Shown: positions 9,084 through 20,646 of the stretch, in pieces
Position numbering within the stretch: position 1 is the first letter of the stretch
Layout of the letters: each line of letters begins with the position of its first letter
NCBI GenBank assembly: GCA_019454045.1
Contig: SKCR01006522.1
Location: 248,001 to 312,000 of the forward strand
Source: Zanthoxylum bungeanum
Lineage: Eukaryota; Streptophyta; Magnoliopsida; Sapindales; Rutaceae
Reading direction: 5' to 3'
DNA length: 64,000 nt
Program-made: the position numbers and the translations under genes
The notes under the pieces: generated by a model
What the model was told of the DNA's origin: nothing
Seen by the model: only the letters and a program-made list of their open reading frames with translations
Databases searched by the model: none

Positions 9084-9283
9084 TTATCTATTAATAAATA
9101 ATAAATTAAGAATTAGTAATTAAAAAATTTAGTAATTAATAATTTAATAAACCAATAAGCTCATCATTTCCCTTGAATCAATGGAAGAGCTCTATTAGGT
9201 TTTATTTTATAATAGTATATATTGATAAATTTATTTGGAAAATTAGAAATTTCTTTAAAACTATAAAACATTGCAATTGCAAA
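9084..9283 (+). repeat. Direct repeat A, copy 2
   Basis: The same 200 bp as 1-200, in the same orientation. Sequence to its right (from 9284) differs from that to the right of copy 1 (from 201), so the shared homology ends sharply here. Confidence 0.85.
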
Positions 9284-10378
9284 GAAAAATATACATATTT
9301 GATGCTCTTATTGCAACATTCCGCTTAAGTCAGGATACTACTGGCAATAGACAATGATAACCTATCTCCATAAGCCTTTGATGCTGTTAAAATTTCGGTA
9401 TAATATCTGTTAAAAGTCATGCAACCTGGATCTAATCCAACACTTCGGAATGGCCTATAATTACAATTAAACACAACCACACATAACACAATATGCAAAA
9501 GGGCCTCAGGCTTAGAAAAGTCCATATCTAGAAAGATACCTCCACCAGATATGGGAATTTACTATATATGGTCCATGTCATGGGGCCATATCAGGATGAA
9601 GAGGACAACTGTACATGGACTTGTGGGGCATGTTGTATATAATACTAGTATCTCTGTATCTGAAAACCATAATTTAAAAATAATCTTAGAACTGGATGGG
9701 TTTTATAAATCAAGAAAACTAAGCTATTAAAAATGTCTAAATCCGTTATATTATATTAAATCCAGTAAAATCAAATCTCGTTTCCAAATTAGTCATTTGC
9801 TAAAATAAACTCTTCATAAAATTATTCCATCCTAACAATAACATCATCATGAAAGCTCAATGAAATCAATGAAATCAAATCTAAAATCATCGTCGTTGAG
9901 AATTAAAAAATTCTCTGTACTTTGGAAAACTATAGACCCTCTATAAATCTTTGAAAATTTCTTATGGCTAGAAGTCTTTAAAATTCTCTAAAAACCATTT
10001 CTCTGTGTATGAAATCGATTATTAATAAATCACTGAAAATCCTTTTTATCTAAAAACTTTTGGAAATATCTCTATGAAGACATAGTGTTTAGGTGCATTA
10101 CGTATCATCATCTCACTGCATACCTCTCTGAAGAGTCTCTGTGAAAGCTGGAGTAGGGGGGTGTTACGTCTCGCCGTCTCCTCATACACATATTTGAGAA
10201 TCTCTAGTGCTTTGGGGCATTACATCTCGCCATCCCCCCAAATATTAAAAATGCACTCAGGAATGTGACATCTGAGGCAACTGTAGCTGGGGATCCAAAG
10301 ATGTTACTTATCGCCGTCCCCCTGGTCCCGAATCTGTATAGGCCCATATGCACAGGGTGTCTCTCTGGGTGTGCTTAA
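9284..10378. other. Intergenic DNA, possible old LTR fragments
   Basis: No convincing gene is present. A 66-codon minus-strand frame at 9325-9525 has no recognisable domain. Between about 10095 and 10340 a segment containing TTACGTCTCGCCGTC-like sequence repeats three times at 65-90 bp spacing (near 10165, 10222 and 10304). This resembles tandem sequence inside some gypsy LTRs. Confidence 0.4.
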
Positions 10379-11022
10379 GGGTTTGTTTGGTTCAACGGAG
10401 GGAGGGGAGGGGAGGGATTTTAATGGAGGGGAGGGGAGGGGAGGGGAGGGGAGGGGAGAGATTTTAATTAAATATATGTTTGGTTCAAAGGAGGGGAGGG
10501 GAGGGGATGAGAGAGTTTTTAATTAAATATATGTTTGGTTAAAGAAGAGAGGAGAGAGATTTTAAAACTAATTTACTATTTTATCCTTAAAGCATTTTAT
10601 AAATAAAATTAAAACAATATAGGCTTATATTATCTTTGAATTAAACAAATAATAAAAATAAAATTAAAAACTCTACATAATACATGTTATTAAAAATAAA
10701 ATTAAAACAAATATAAGATAAGAGAATAAAAAGAATTGAATGGTGAAGCAAATATAAGAGAGATTTGTAATTAAGAAAATTTTGGATTTTAATGTATAAG
10801 TAGGGATAATTTAGTAAATGCATTTAATATTTAATTGCTCACTTTCTCTCCCCTCCAAAACCCCCCACTTTTGGAGGGGAGCAAAAATTGGCTTAGGAGG
10901 GATTTTGCTCCCCTCCCCTCCCCTCCCCTCCCCTCCAACAAATTGAACCAAACAACTATAATTTAAAATAATCCCTCCCCTCCCCTCCCCTCCCCTCCAA
11001 AACCCCCCAACCAAACATAGCC
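10379..11022 (+). mobile_element. Tourist-like (PIF/Harbinger) MITE with G-rich arms
   Basis: The element starts GGGTTTGTTTGG and its right end reads GGCTATGTTTGG on the opposite strand. It is flanked by TAA at 10376-10378 and 11023-11025, the 3-bp target duplication typical of PIF/Harbinger elements. Long GGGGA-type tracts follow the left terminus, and CCCCT-type tracts precede the right one, giving inverted purine/pyrimidine arms. The 400-bp AT-rich middle has no ORF of note. The segment ATTAAATATATGTTTGGTT is duplicated internally (about 10470 and 10523). Confidence 0.8.
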
Positions 11023-11025
11023 TAA

Positions 11026-13020
11026 ATTTGTATGTATCATATGTAGAAACCACTTCCTAACGCATCGAAAATATGTTAGGCTCCCAAGATCGGACTAGAA
11101 AAAATTTCTACCATTCTCTCCTTAAAGCCGAAAGTTAACAACACAAATATTGAAATTTTGCTTCTGTTTTAGATAAAATTTCAGCCTCTGAATAGTCTCA
11201 GAATTACATATCAGATCTTGACTGTTTTGGACCCGAAAAAAGCGCTCAGCTCACTACCCAAATCAGCCCATATTTGCGTGAACTACTACTGTGTTTCAAA
11301 TCTGAGTTTTCAATTTAAAAAAGCTCCAACACTGCCCCAAAATACCCCTTAATGGTCTCTAAAATTTCTGGATTAAAACCAAAATAAATTGAGCCTTATA
11401 TCATTGAGACTATGTACGGCAGTGAGCAAAAACAATGCTAATTGCCGAGGGTCAAAGAAAAAGATGAAGATAAATTTTGGTTCGACACCAAAAGGACTTC
11501 CTTGATATGTCTCACAACCAACGGAAACTAGAGTGGGCTAGACTCACAAAACAAATCCCTAAACACTTTAGAGATTAAAGTCACACAAGATTTTCTATTG
11601 TCTTTTTCTTTTTGTTCTTCTTTTACTTTTCTCAACACTTGAGAGAGTTTCAAGAACAAGAGAGGTGGCTAGGGTTGCAAAATGAGATTCTTTTTTTTTT
11701 TCAAAATATATATTTTCTTTTTATACCTAGAGTTTTTGTTTCCAAAACAAAACAAACCCTTGTCATTCCACACATGTGTATTTTCGGCCATGGTAGGGAT
11801 TTTTTAAAATTTTGTAACATCAAATTTTCAATTACCATAATTGAAAAGATGCTACAAAAATTAATAAGTTGTCACCTAAAAAATGTGTAACTTCCAAATT
11901 GAATCCAAGGGTTTCCAAAATCTAAAATTTGAAAATTCCAAATTTGACCTTTATTAAATTATATAAGGTGTTTAATTATCATATAATTATAAAAACTATA
12001 TATTAAATTTAACATATAGTTTAAAGTGTGATAAAATAATATTATTAATCATATTAATAATATATATTAATAATTTATACTTATGTGAGTATATAATTGG
12101 ACTATCCAATTATATTTAATCTGCTATAGTATATCGAGCTAGCACTATAACCAAATGGACCTACGGTTTCGAGCTCCAATAATCTCAGAATATTAATTAA
12201 GCTCTTAATTAAATATTCTGAATTATTAACTCCTGGTTATTCTACTAATAACTGAAGTTGCACTCTCGATGTCGCATATAGATAAATTAAGCCGAACCAC
12301 ATCGGTGTCCATCGATATAGTCATTACATAGGGGTTGATCCTTCACGAGTATCTCGTAATTAGAGTCGGGTCATAATGTCTGTTATACCTTTCTAATTAT
12401 TTTTACCTTAAGTACCATTGATTCTCTGAAGAACGATTTACTCATAACCATTATGAATGTTAATCTTTCTATTCGTAATAGAAATACTTGAGCGTTCTAA
12501 CCGTTCAAGAACCGAATCAACCTTAAGGAAGATACCCATCTACTTCTTGCAAGAAGGATTGAACTTCATATCTATGTAAAACGTCTCTAGCTACACATCA
12601 AACCATGTCCCCAAAGTACGTAGCTATTGGTTGGGATTGCTACACCAACCTCACCTTTGTAAATCAAATGACATAGTCTGCCATGCAGGAGTTCGTAGTA
12701 CACTCAGAATTAAGATCAATCCATATATGATCATCTAGTATATTGAAAATGAATCTCTTTATTTAATAGATATTATAATAAACTCATTTTTATCTGGGTC
12801 CAGTCATATATGATCACATCATACAAGGTTCCTCCATTCTCATATCTTCATATGGACGATCCCGGATCAAGGTCGCCATACAATTATATAATGGACTGCA
12901 GCTATAGATAAACCACAAACAAAGTACCCTCTCTATAGACTATTTTAGATTACTAACTTCATACTTAAATCCTCTTATGTATTACACACATACACTAAGT
13001 CTAAAGGCACATAAGTAATC
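11026..13020 (-). repeat. Copia-like LTR or LTR fragment, minus strand
   Basis: Read on the minus strand, 11,460-13,015 has the texture of a plant Ty1/copia LTR: alternating short inverted motifs around GATCATATATG, a purine-rich stretch, and a 5'-leader-like region at about 11,460-11,620. I could not place the TG/CA ends or a target duplication. No coding frame is supported; the 92-codon plus-strand frame at 11612-11890 is low-complexity. Confidence 0.4.
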
Positions 13021-13028
13021 TACTAAAT

Positions 13029-13560
13029 TATTTCCCGATAACGGCGCCAAAAAACTTGACACACTCAAAAAGTGGTTCTTTACTCCTAAATATAACATAA
13101 TCAGGTAAGTTCGGGGTCGATCATAGGGAAAAGATTAAGTAAATTAAAATAATAATTTGAGTAAAAATGAAAAGATTGATTTGTTTGAACTGATTAACAA
13201 TTTTAAATTTGACTGCAATAATAAAATAAAATATTGGGGTTATGGGATCCACTTTTAATATTTCAAATTCAGAAATCTTACGTTTTATGATATATAAATT
13301 GTCATTAATAACCGGTTAATTTAATTCAGAAACTAATTATTCCAAAACAAATAAATTCAGCCATAAAGGGGATAATAGCTTTTGTCTATAACAAGTTCAG
13401 TTAGGTACTCAATTATGCCAAATAAATAAAACTAGCCATATAGGTGGTAATAAAGTCTGTCAATAATTAATTCATATTTAAATTAAATATTAATCATTAA
13501 ATTACAATAGATATTTTATTTTTATTATTTTAATTTATTATTCTTATTAGTATTAGTATA
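13029..13560 (-). repeat. Athila-like gypsy LTR end plus primer-binding site, inverted
   Basis: On the minus strand the segment ends in an LTR terminus followed by TTGGCGCCGTTATCGGGAAA (13028-13047), close to the tRNA-Asp primer site used by Athila-type elements. The LTR part (to about 13,500) is the reverse complement of 61960-62516, and its last 250 bp also match 52750-52971. This includes the GATCGACCCC...GGGAGTAAAGAA stretch. It is a fragment of the same family as the element at 52160-62516. No internal coding region was recognised next to it. Confidence 0.65.
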
Positions 13561-13581
13561 TTATTTTTGTATATATGTTGA

Positions 13582-14478
13582 CAGTGGCGGAGCCACGTTG
13601 GGCCCAGTGGGAGCAACTAATTTTTATATATATATATAAATTATATATATATTAGAAAATATAAATAATTAAACAACACCCATAAATACATTATTTATTA
13701 ATTTTTTGAGTTGTATTTTTTTAATATAATATGTAGGTCCAAACCCAAATTAGTTAAAAAAATTCCAATACACTTTTGCATCAATATTATTTCTTAAACA
13801 TATCTAAAATAATTATATTTAATTTGTATGTGTATAGATAATTGACTATTTTTCATTTTAAATCCACTCATTTACGTGTTTTTCCATTTTCAAAATAATA
13901 GGGATTCCATTACATTTAAATAAAAATAAAAATAAAAATAACTATGTTTACACGTAGGTTTGGTTATTGATCTTCTAATTTATTGATATATTTGTAGTGA
14001 TTCTTTTACTAAACCATGCCGTGTATAGTTGTTATGTATAAAATATTCACATATTAATATAAATATAATTATTTTTGTATATTTATTTTTTATTTATAGT
14101 TATTCGAAGCACAAATGTTGCGTTTTAGCACTAGGATTTTAATAATTTAATTAAAAAAGTGATTAAATCTATAATAAATTAGCGAAAATTTAGTATATAA
14201 TATACTACATAAACTTAAAATACATAATTGTAAAAATAAATTTTTACTTAAATTTTTAGGGTAAATTGGTATTTTTAGAAATTATGGTTAAAAATATAAT
14301 TCTGAAAACTTTGTGTTAAAGGTTAATTTATAAGTTTAGAAACTATGAGTTATTTCATAATTTTAAAAAATATAGGGATCATCTTGTAATTTCAAAAAAT
14401 ATGTATGAATTCATTATATATTATTTTGGTAAGAAAAAATTTAGCCCCCACTGACTGAAATTTCTGGATACGGCACTG
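13582..14478 (+). mobile_element. Non-autonomous hAT-like element, 897 bp
   Basis: Imperfect terminal inverted repeats (CAGTGGCGGAGCCA at the left; CAGTGCCGTATCCA read from the right) are flanked by a perfect 8-bp duplication TATGTTGA at 13574-13581 and 14479-14486. An 8-bp duplication is the hAT hallmark. The interior is AT-rich with no transposase frame. It inserted at the very start of the LTR at 14481, since the duplication contains that LTR's first bases. Confidence 0.8.
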
Positions 14479-14480
14479 TA

Positions 14481-15325
14481 TGTTGATGATGACTTTTGGG
14501 CACCAGGATCCCAGAAAAGCTGGAAGGGTATAGAAGTGATTTCTGTTTCAGAGGTTATGAGGACCGAGGGTCGGGTCGGTTCATGAACTTCTCCCGACCC
14601 GAGGAGTAAAGATATTCTGAAGAGCTCAAATAGTTGATTTTTCAGAATCGACCCCGACCTGATTGTTCGGCAACCGACATTAATTGCACAATCCTAGTCG
14701 GGTGGTTGGAGTCTGGCATAGGGACTCGCATTCTCTGTAAAGGTCCAATGTGATGGGAGCATGCGGCTAGTTAATCTTCTGACACTAGATAGCGTGTGGC
14801 AGTGGCCAAGAGTATCATAGTTTAATGAGATATAGGTGTCAAAAGGCAAGAGTGTCAGACTGTGGGTTATTTCTTACAAAATAATGGGAGAGTCTTGGTA
14901 TTGATGGCAGGAGTTATGTGGCTGACGTCATGAGATTGATGTAATAGTGTAATTTGCCCTGGTATGTAAAGGGTTTGGGAATTCATTGTAAAGGTTTAGC
15001 AAAATTCATTCACGCATTACTTGTTTAAGAGAGAGCTAAAAAGCTTAAGGGTAAGAGTGAGTTTGTAAGAGGTCGGCCAGCCGAGCACCTGTATAGAGAG
15101 GTCGGCCCAACCCGAACGCATAATAAAATATTCATTTTCTTTGTGTCCGTGGATGTAGGTTGGATCTACTCCGTCGAACCACGTTAAATCATTTGTTTGT
15201 TGTGAGTTTTCTTGACTCTTGCTAAATTTGTATTTGGTCCCCAAAACCAAATAAATTCACAGTTGATGAGAGATTGTTTGAGGAGGGTTATTCCAGAACT
15301 ACTCCTTAATGAAAATCGACAGTCA
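14481..15325 (+). repeat. Solo LTR related to the Tat element downstream
   Basis: Starts TGTTGATGATG and ends near CGACAGTCA at about 15,325; the right end is approximate. The 3' half closely parallels the LTR at 15562-16315, sharing GTGGATGTAGGTTGGAT, CGAACCACGTTAAATCA and CCAAATAAATTCACAGTTG. No primer-binding site or coding sequence follows, so it is a solo LTR. Its first six bases are also present at 13576-13581, across the hAT-like insertion. Confidence 0.65.
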
Positions 15326-15561
15326 CAAATTATATATATATATTCTCATGTAAATTTATTGTGTAAATTATTCTAAATTTTTTTTACACAATTAAGTACT
15401 ACTACTTTATCGTTATCCGCACAAAATTTGTGCGGGCATCCGCACCAGAAAATGACTCTCTCTCTCTAATAGTGAAAATAATTGACGGTAAGTAATATAA
15501 CTACATCACACACAACATAACTTTATGTTATTAATGTGATTGAAGTAAATTAAATAAGTCT

Positions 15562-16315
15562 TGTTGATGGTGTTTTCAGGCGCTACAACATTTAAGACAG
15601 CACGACAAGGACAAAATGGTAAATTCTCTGTCTGGCTAAGATCATGTAGCCGGTCCGACAAGTTCATGTGAAGACCGACCACTTTGGTTCAGATGACCGA
15701 GCACTATAGAGGTCGGCAGGAGCGCTCTCAGTATAAAAGATTGTCATGGCCGACCTCATTAAGACCGACCAGACAACGGGCCGTGTTCAAGACAAAAGCA
15801 CCCCATTCTTATGGATAAGATAAGAAAGATATCCTACTCTCGCAAGGAGAAGGAGTCAGAATCCAAAAGGGAATACGGAAGGAGAAGCAGCAGCACCGGA
15901 TCAGGAAACCCTACAAGAAGAGAAGATTGAGTCCAAATAGGATTTCTTACGCAAGTAGGAATCTGATTTCTGTATTATTATAAATAGGAGGGTAGAGCAT
16001 GTGTAAAAGGCATCTGAAAATCATCACAAGAGTAAGAGATTAGAATCATCAAGTTCTGATTTGTAAAAGCAAAGAAGAGACCTGAGGATTATATTTGAGT
16101 AATAAAAAGCACCATCCTGTTCTTGCCCGTGGACGTAGGTCGGATCCCAAAATCCACCGAACCACGTTAAATCACCTTGTCTGATTGGCGCATTTTCTTG
16201 TTTTCCGCTAAGTTTGCTTTTGGTCCCCCATAACCAAACAAATTCACAGTTGGAGGAGGATTTCATCGGGAGTGATATTTCAATATTACCCTGAGACCAA
16301 AATCAGCCGTCAACA
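15562..16315 (+). repeat. 5' LTR of the Tat element
   Basis: 754 bp, TGTTGATGG...GTCAACA. It matches 27090-28679 once the 830-bp insertion and its 8-bp duplication there are discounted. A TATA-like TATAAATAGG lies at 15979-15988 and a poly(A)-type AATAAA at 16101-16106, a plausible promoter and RNA end within the LTR. Confidence 0.9.
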
Positions 16316-16317
16316 GT

Positions 16318-16336
16318 TGGCGCCGTCTGTGGGGAA
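16318..16336 (+). promoter_or_regulatory. Primer-binding site of the Tat element
   Basis: TGGCGCCGTCTGTGGGGAA begins two bases after the 5' LTR. It is a typical plant gypsy primer site that pairs with a tRNA 3' end to start minus-strand DNA synthesis. Confidence 0.75.
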
Positions 16337-16369
16337 CTTCACAAAAAAGCAGTTCACGTGATAAGACAA

Positions 16370-17954
16370 ATGGCGGAAGACGGAAATCACCAACCAGGAG
16401 GTCCGGCAATGGACTGGATGAAAAAATGGAAGATGGCATGAGGACTATGATGGATCGACTAGAAAGAATGGAAGGAGCAAACAATGAGAAAACTGAAACC
16501 GAGACCGGACAAAGGAGGAAATAGGGGGAAAGAGGAAAAAGAGTAGTGATGTAAGCGAAGACGAGGGACCCAGAAGAGAGGCCCCTATGGGATAAGATCT
16601 GCGGTGGTAGGAAGGTCAGAAGACACATGGGAAGAAGAAGAGGAGGAACAATCACCCGACCCCTCCTCCGACAGTTTTTACAACTCCAAGAGGGAGGATA
16701 GAAGTATAACGAAGACGTACAGGAGACCTCTGGGTTTAAAGAACGCCACGCCCGGGGCGACAGGCGAACAGAATGACACAGAAGGCGACACGGGGGCACA
16801 ACCGTGAAATAAAATCTTGGTTAAGAAAAGAGATGACCAGATGGGGAGAAGGCCTGAAGATCGGCGCGGGAGACACCCGAGGCGAGGAAGAGGGGTCTCC
16901 CCTTACGGAAGAAATAAAGGCAGCACAGTTCCCGAAGCATTTAACATGCCGACCATGGCACCATACAAAGGCCACTCCGACCCAAAATCCCCATCGAAAA
17001 CTTTTTCCTCCTGATGGAAGTACAGGGAGTAACAGGCGACGCCATATGCAAAGTATTTCCCTTAACTTTAGGGGGGCCCGCCATCCTATGGTATAGAAGT
17101 CTGGCCCCGAGGAGCATTCAGAGCTTCTCCCAACTTAAGAAGTCGTTTATCCGGCATTTCAAAGGAGCCTGCACCCCTAAAAAAATAGGAGAACTAAGGC
17201 TCATGAAACAAGGGGACGACGAAACACTGAAAAGCTTCATTGAAAGGTATCACAACACTGTACTCGAGGTCGGAGGGTACGAATCCCAAGAAGCCCTGGA
17301 AAGTCTGAAAGGGGCCCTAAGGGTCGGGAAACTGTGGACCCACCTGAGGATCCATGAGACACCCCGGACGCTACCGCACTGGAGGTAGCCCGGAAGTACG
17401 TCCTACTAGAAAGCGAGGAAAAGTATCCCGGAGAGGGACAACCGCCAGAGAAAGGGTAACAAGGAGAGAAGACCGTCGGCAACCGGAAAGAGAATTCCGG
17501 AAGTTCAATCCAAGACCCAAAGAGTTCAAACCAATGGCACAAAAGGATCAAGGCAAAAGGCCCGCAACTCAAGTAAACCATGTGGTCCGAGAGGAAGCGT
17601 ATATTCCCCTAAGCAAGCCACCAGGGGAAATCATCATGGAGATACGGGAGAAAGGCCTCTTAATAGAGCCCGACCTCAGGAGGTTTCCCCCAGACAGAAA
17701 AAACCAAAGATCCTACTGCTGCTGCACCACAATCTAAAAGGGCACACAACCGACGAATGCAAGACCTGCGGGAACAAATGGAGGACCTGGCCCGGAACGG
17801 GTACCTGAACAATTACATCGACCACGAGATCATGGCCGCCAGACAAAGGGCAAGGAATCAAGAGGTGAACGTCATCGCAGGAGGGGCAACGCTGGCCGGG
17901 GACTCTAACCGGTCGAGAAAAAATTACAGCCGAGCACGGGGGCAGAGGTGCTGA
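16370..17954 (+). pseudogene. Tat-element gag, broken
   Basis: Gag would form the virus-like particle. An ATG at 16370 opens a frame that stops after about 23 codons; the rest is spread over three frames. An acidic region (about 16604-16740) leads to a capsid domain of the Retrotrans_gag type at 16950-17390, with TMAPYKGHSDP, LGGPAILWYRSL and SFSQLKKSFIRHF. The C-terminal part (17354-17954) is basic and ends with LREQMEDLARNGYLNNYI, the segment that follows the CH-rich knuckle in Tat gags. The knuckle itself is damaged near 17710. At least three frame changes make it non-functional as it stands. Confidence 0.8.
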
Positions 17955-18002
17955 AAACAGAAAAAAATCCCAAACCCACGAGGAAGTCGGTCGACACCCA
18001 TT

Positions 18003-18637
18003 ATGTTCACCGATGAAGACGCTCAGGGGGTAAGTTTCCCCCATGACGACGCACTAATAATCAAAGCAACAATCGGCGGCACAGAAGTGGACAGAATCTT
18101 GGTGGACCCCGGGAGCGCAGTAGACATAATTTCCAAAGAAACTTTGGAGAGCCTGGGGGTAGAATGCACGGCTCTAACCAAAGACATCACCCCCCTGTAC
18201 GGTTTCGGGGGATCAACGGTCGTCCCGCTGGGAGGATTCAACTAGTAGTGACGATCGGAGCCGCCCCCAAAACCCGAACAATCATGACAAACTTCACTGT
18301 AGTAGACTGCATGAGCAGTTATCAAGTCATTGTCGGCCGCCCCTTCATGACGAGAACCAAGGCCGCAATGTCCTGTTATTACTTGAAATTGAAGTTCCCC
18401 ACGCGGGAAGGGATTGGGATCATATGCGGAAGCCAGAAGATAGCCCACAGCTGTTTTGCCACTTACTCGCGAGAGACCCTCTGCGTGGAAAGAGGCACCG
18501 AGAAGAGGCAGAGGGACGAGGACGACGAGAACACGAGGAAAGACCCTGCTCCTCAGCCCGATAAAGCTGCACGGCTCGGAGCAGCCGAAAAATTAGAAGA
18601 AGTAAAGCTATTCGGGCCAAAGAAAAACATAAAATAG
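18003..18637 (+). pseudogene. Tat-element protease region
   Basis: The first frame (18003-18245) opens with FTDEDAQGVSFPHDDALII, typical of Tat proteases, and carries RILVDPGSAVDII, so the catalytic triad reads DPG in place of DTG or DGG. A frame change near 18240 moves the C-terminal half to 18250-18637, where YQVIVGRPFM gives the conserved closing motif. The acidic/basic tail leads to the reverse transcriptase. The altered active site plus the frameshift make activity unlikely. Confidence 0.75.
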
Positions 18638-18703
18638 GGGGAAGTCTAGACGAAGCCCTAAGAAAAGACTTGTTGGAATGTCTGCAAGGGTACCCCGACG
18701 TTT

Positions 18704-19440
18704 TTGCATGGGCACGATGACATGCCCGGAATCGACCCAAAATTCGTAAGCCATCGCTTAGCAGTGAACCCATTACACAAACCAGTAAAACAGAAGAGGA
18801 GAATATTCAACCAGGAGCGGTGCGGAGCGATAGCAACCGAGGTGGAAAAATTGCTGAAAGCCGGTTTCATCCGGGAAGTAAAATACCCAGAGTGGGTGTC
18901 CAACGTAGTGTTGGTGAAAAAATCTAACGGAAAGTGGAGAATGTGCGTAGATTTCACCGACCTCAACAAAGCATGTCCAAAAGACAGCTTTCCCCTCCCA
19001 AATATAGACCAACTGGTAGACACAACAGCCTGCCAAGGGCTGCTAAGCTTCATGGACGCTTTCTCGGGATACAATCAAGTCAAGATGCACCCTGCAGACG
19101 AGGAGAAGACCACATTTATCACTGACCAAGGGCTTTACTGTTATAAAGTAATGCCTTTCGGATTAAAGAATGCAGGGGCGACTTTCCAGAGACTGGTGAA
19201 TAAAATCTTCAAACCGCTCATCGGCACAACCATGCTGGTGTATGTCTACGACATGATAACAATGTCCGGAGAACCAAGAGACCATGTAGCCGACCTGAAG
19301 AAAACTTTCGAACTCCTGAGGAAACACAGCTTAAGCTCAATCCAGAGAAGTGTGCATTCGGGGTAGCCTCAGGAAAATTTCTGGGCTACATGGTGAGTTC
19401 ACGAGGTATTGAGGCAAACCCGCAAAAGATACAAGCCGGC
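18704..19440 (+). pseudogene. Tat-element reverse transcriptase, active site altered
   Basis: The open frame 18704-19366 covers the palm and fingers: HRLAVNP, KWRMCVDFTDLNKACPKD, FMDAFSGYNQVKM and VMPFGLKNAGATFQRLV are all present in order. The catalytic YVDD box reads YVYD, so one of the two essential aspartates is replaced by tyrosine. A frameshift near 19350 separates the rest (FLGYMVSSRGIEANP at 19380-19440). The enzyme would be inactive. Confidence 0.85.
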
Positions 19441-19559
19441 TAGACCTGAAATCGCCTCGGACGGTTAAGGAAGTACAAAGCCTTACAGGAAGAATCGCCG
19501 CACTCAACCGGTTCATCTCGCGAGCAACCGACAAGTGCCATCCTTTCTTCAAAGTCATC

Positions 19560-20619
19560 AAAAAAGCTCAAAAAGGGGTCGACTGGACACCTGAGTGCGA
19601 AGAAGCCTTCCAGCACCTAAAACAATACCTGGCACAGCCCCCTCTCCTAGCCAAACCCCTCCCAGGGGAGACACTGTATCTATACCTGGCCGTCTCAAAA
19701 CACGCAGTAAGCTCGGCTGGTACAAGAGACCGACCATGTCCAGAAACCGGTTTACTACGTCAGTAAAGCCCTGCTGGACATAGAAACACGATACCCCGTG
19801 CACGAACTCGTTGCCCTATCCCTGATCACTGCGGCACGGAAGTTACGACCCTACTTTCAAGCCCATCCTATCAAGGTATACACGGATTATCCCCTGAGAC
19901 AAATCTTGCAGAAACCAGAGGCCTCAGGGAGACTGATGAAGTGGTCAGTAGAAATAAGCGAGCATGACATCTCCTACCTCCCAAGAACAGCAATAAAAGG
20001 GCAGGCCTTAGCGGACTTCATAGCAGAGCTCACGGAACCACAGGTCTTGGCCACGGAAGAAGACAGGTGGGAAATGTCTGTGGACGGATCCGCAAGTTCA
20101 CACGGCTACGGAGCAGGGGTAGCACTAAAAAGTGAAAAGGGAGAAGAAATACTGCTCGCCCTCAAATTCGCCTTCAAAACCACAAACAATGAAGCAGAGT
20201 ACGAGGCAATACTGGCCGGACTAAGGCTATGTACGGTAGTAGGGGTCCACAACGTAGTAATCAGGAGTGATTCTCAGCTAGCAATACAACAGCTGAAAGG
20301 GGACTTTCAAGCCAGAGAACCAGCCATGGTAGCTTACCTAGCCGAAGTGAAGAAATGGGTGGAGAAAGTGGGAAACGTACTCTTCAAACAGGTCGGACGA
20401 GAAGACAACTGCGAAGCAGATTCCCTAGCCCGACTCGCCTCTTCAATGAGGACCGAAAACCCCAGGGTAATCCCTCTTATATACCTCCGAGAAAGAAGCA
20501 TAGGGGAGACAGAGGTGGATATACTAGAAGAAGAAGGCAAGATTCATGGATGCAGCCGATCAGGAGATATCTGGAAACAGGAGAAACCCCTAAAGATAAA
20601 AAAGAGGCCAGGAAGCTGA
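19560..20619 (+). pseudogene. Tat-element RNase H plus second RNase-H-like domain
   Basis: A damaged first RNase H spans about 19560-20040 (AARKLRPYFQAHPIKVYTD, then LMKWSVEISEHDISYLPR). The long frame 19798-20619 continues into a second RNase H at about 20070-20460 with a complete D-E-D-D set: VDGSAS, NNEAEYEAI, SDSQLAI and NCEADSLARLA. Two RNase-H-like domains in a row are characteristic of the Tat lineage. The second domain is the best preserved part of pol. Confidence 0.8.
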
Positions 20620-20646
20620 AGTTTAAGAGTACCAAGTTTTCCCTGA

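Noticed and set aside
9325..9525. 66-codon minus-strand frame as a small gene
   Set aside because: No recognisable domain, splice structure or neighbouring signals. The length is compatible with chance.
16263..16799. 178-codon minus-strand frame opposite gag
   Set aside because: The plus strand carries Tat gag sequence in the expected order. The minus product is Ser/Pro/Leu-rich without a domain, a shadow of GC-rich coding DNA.
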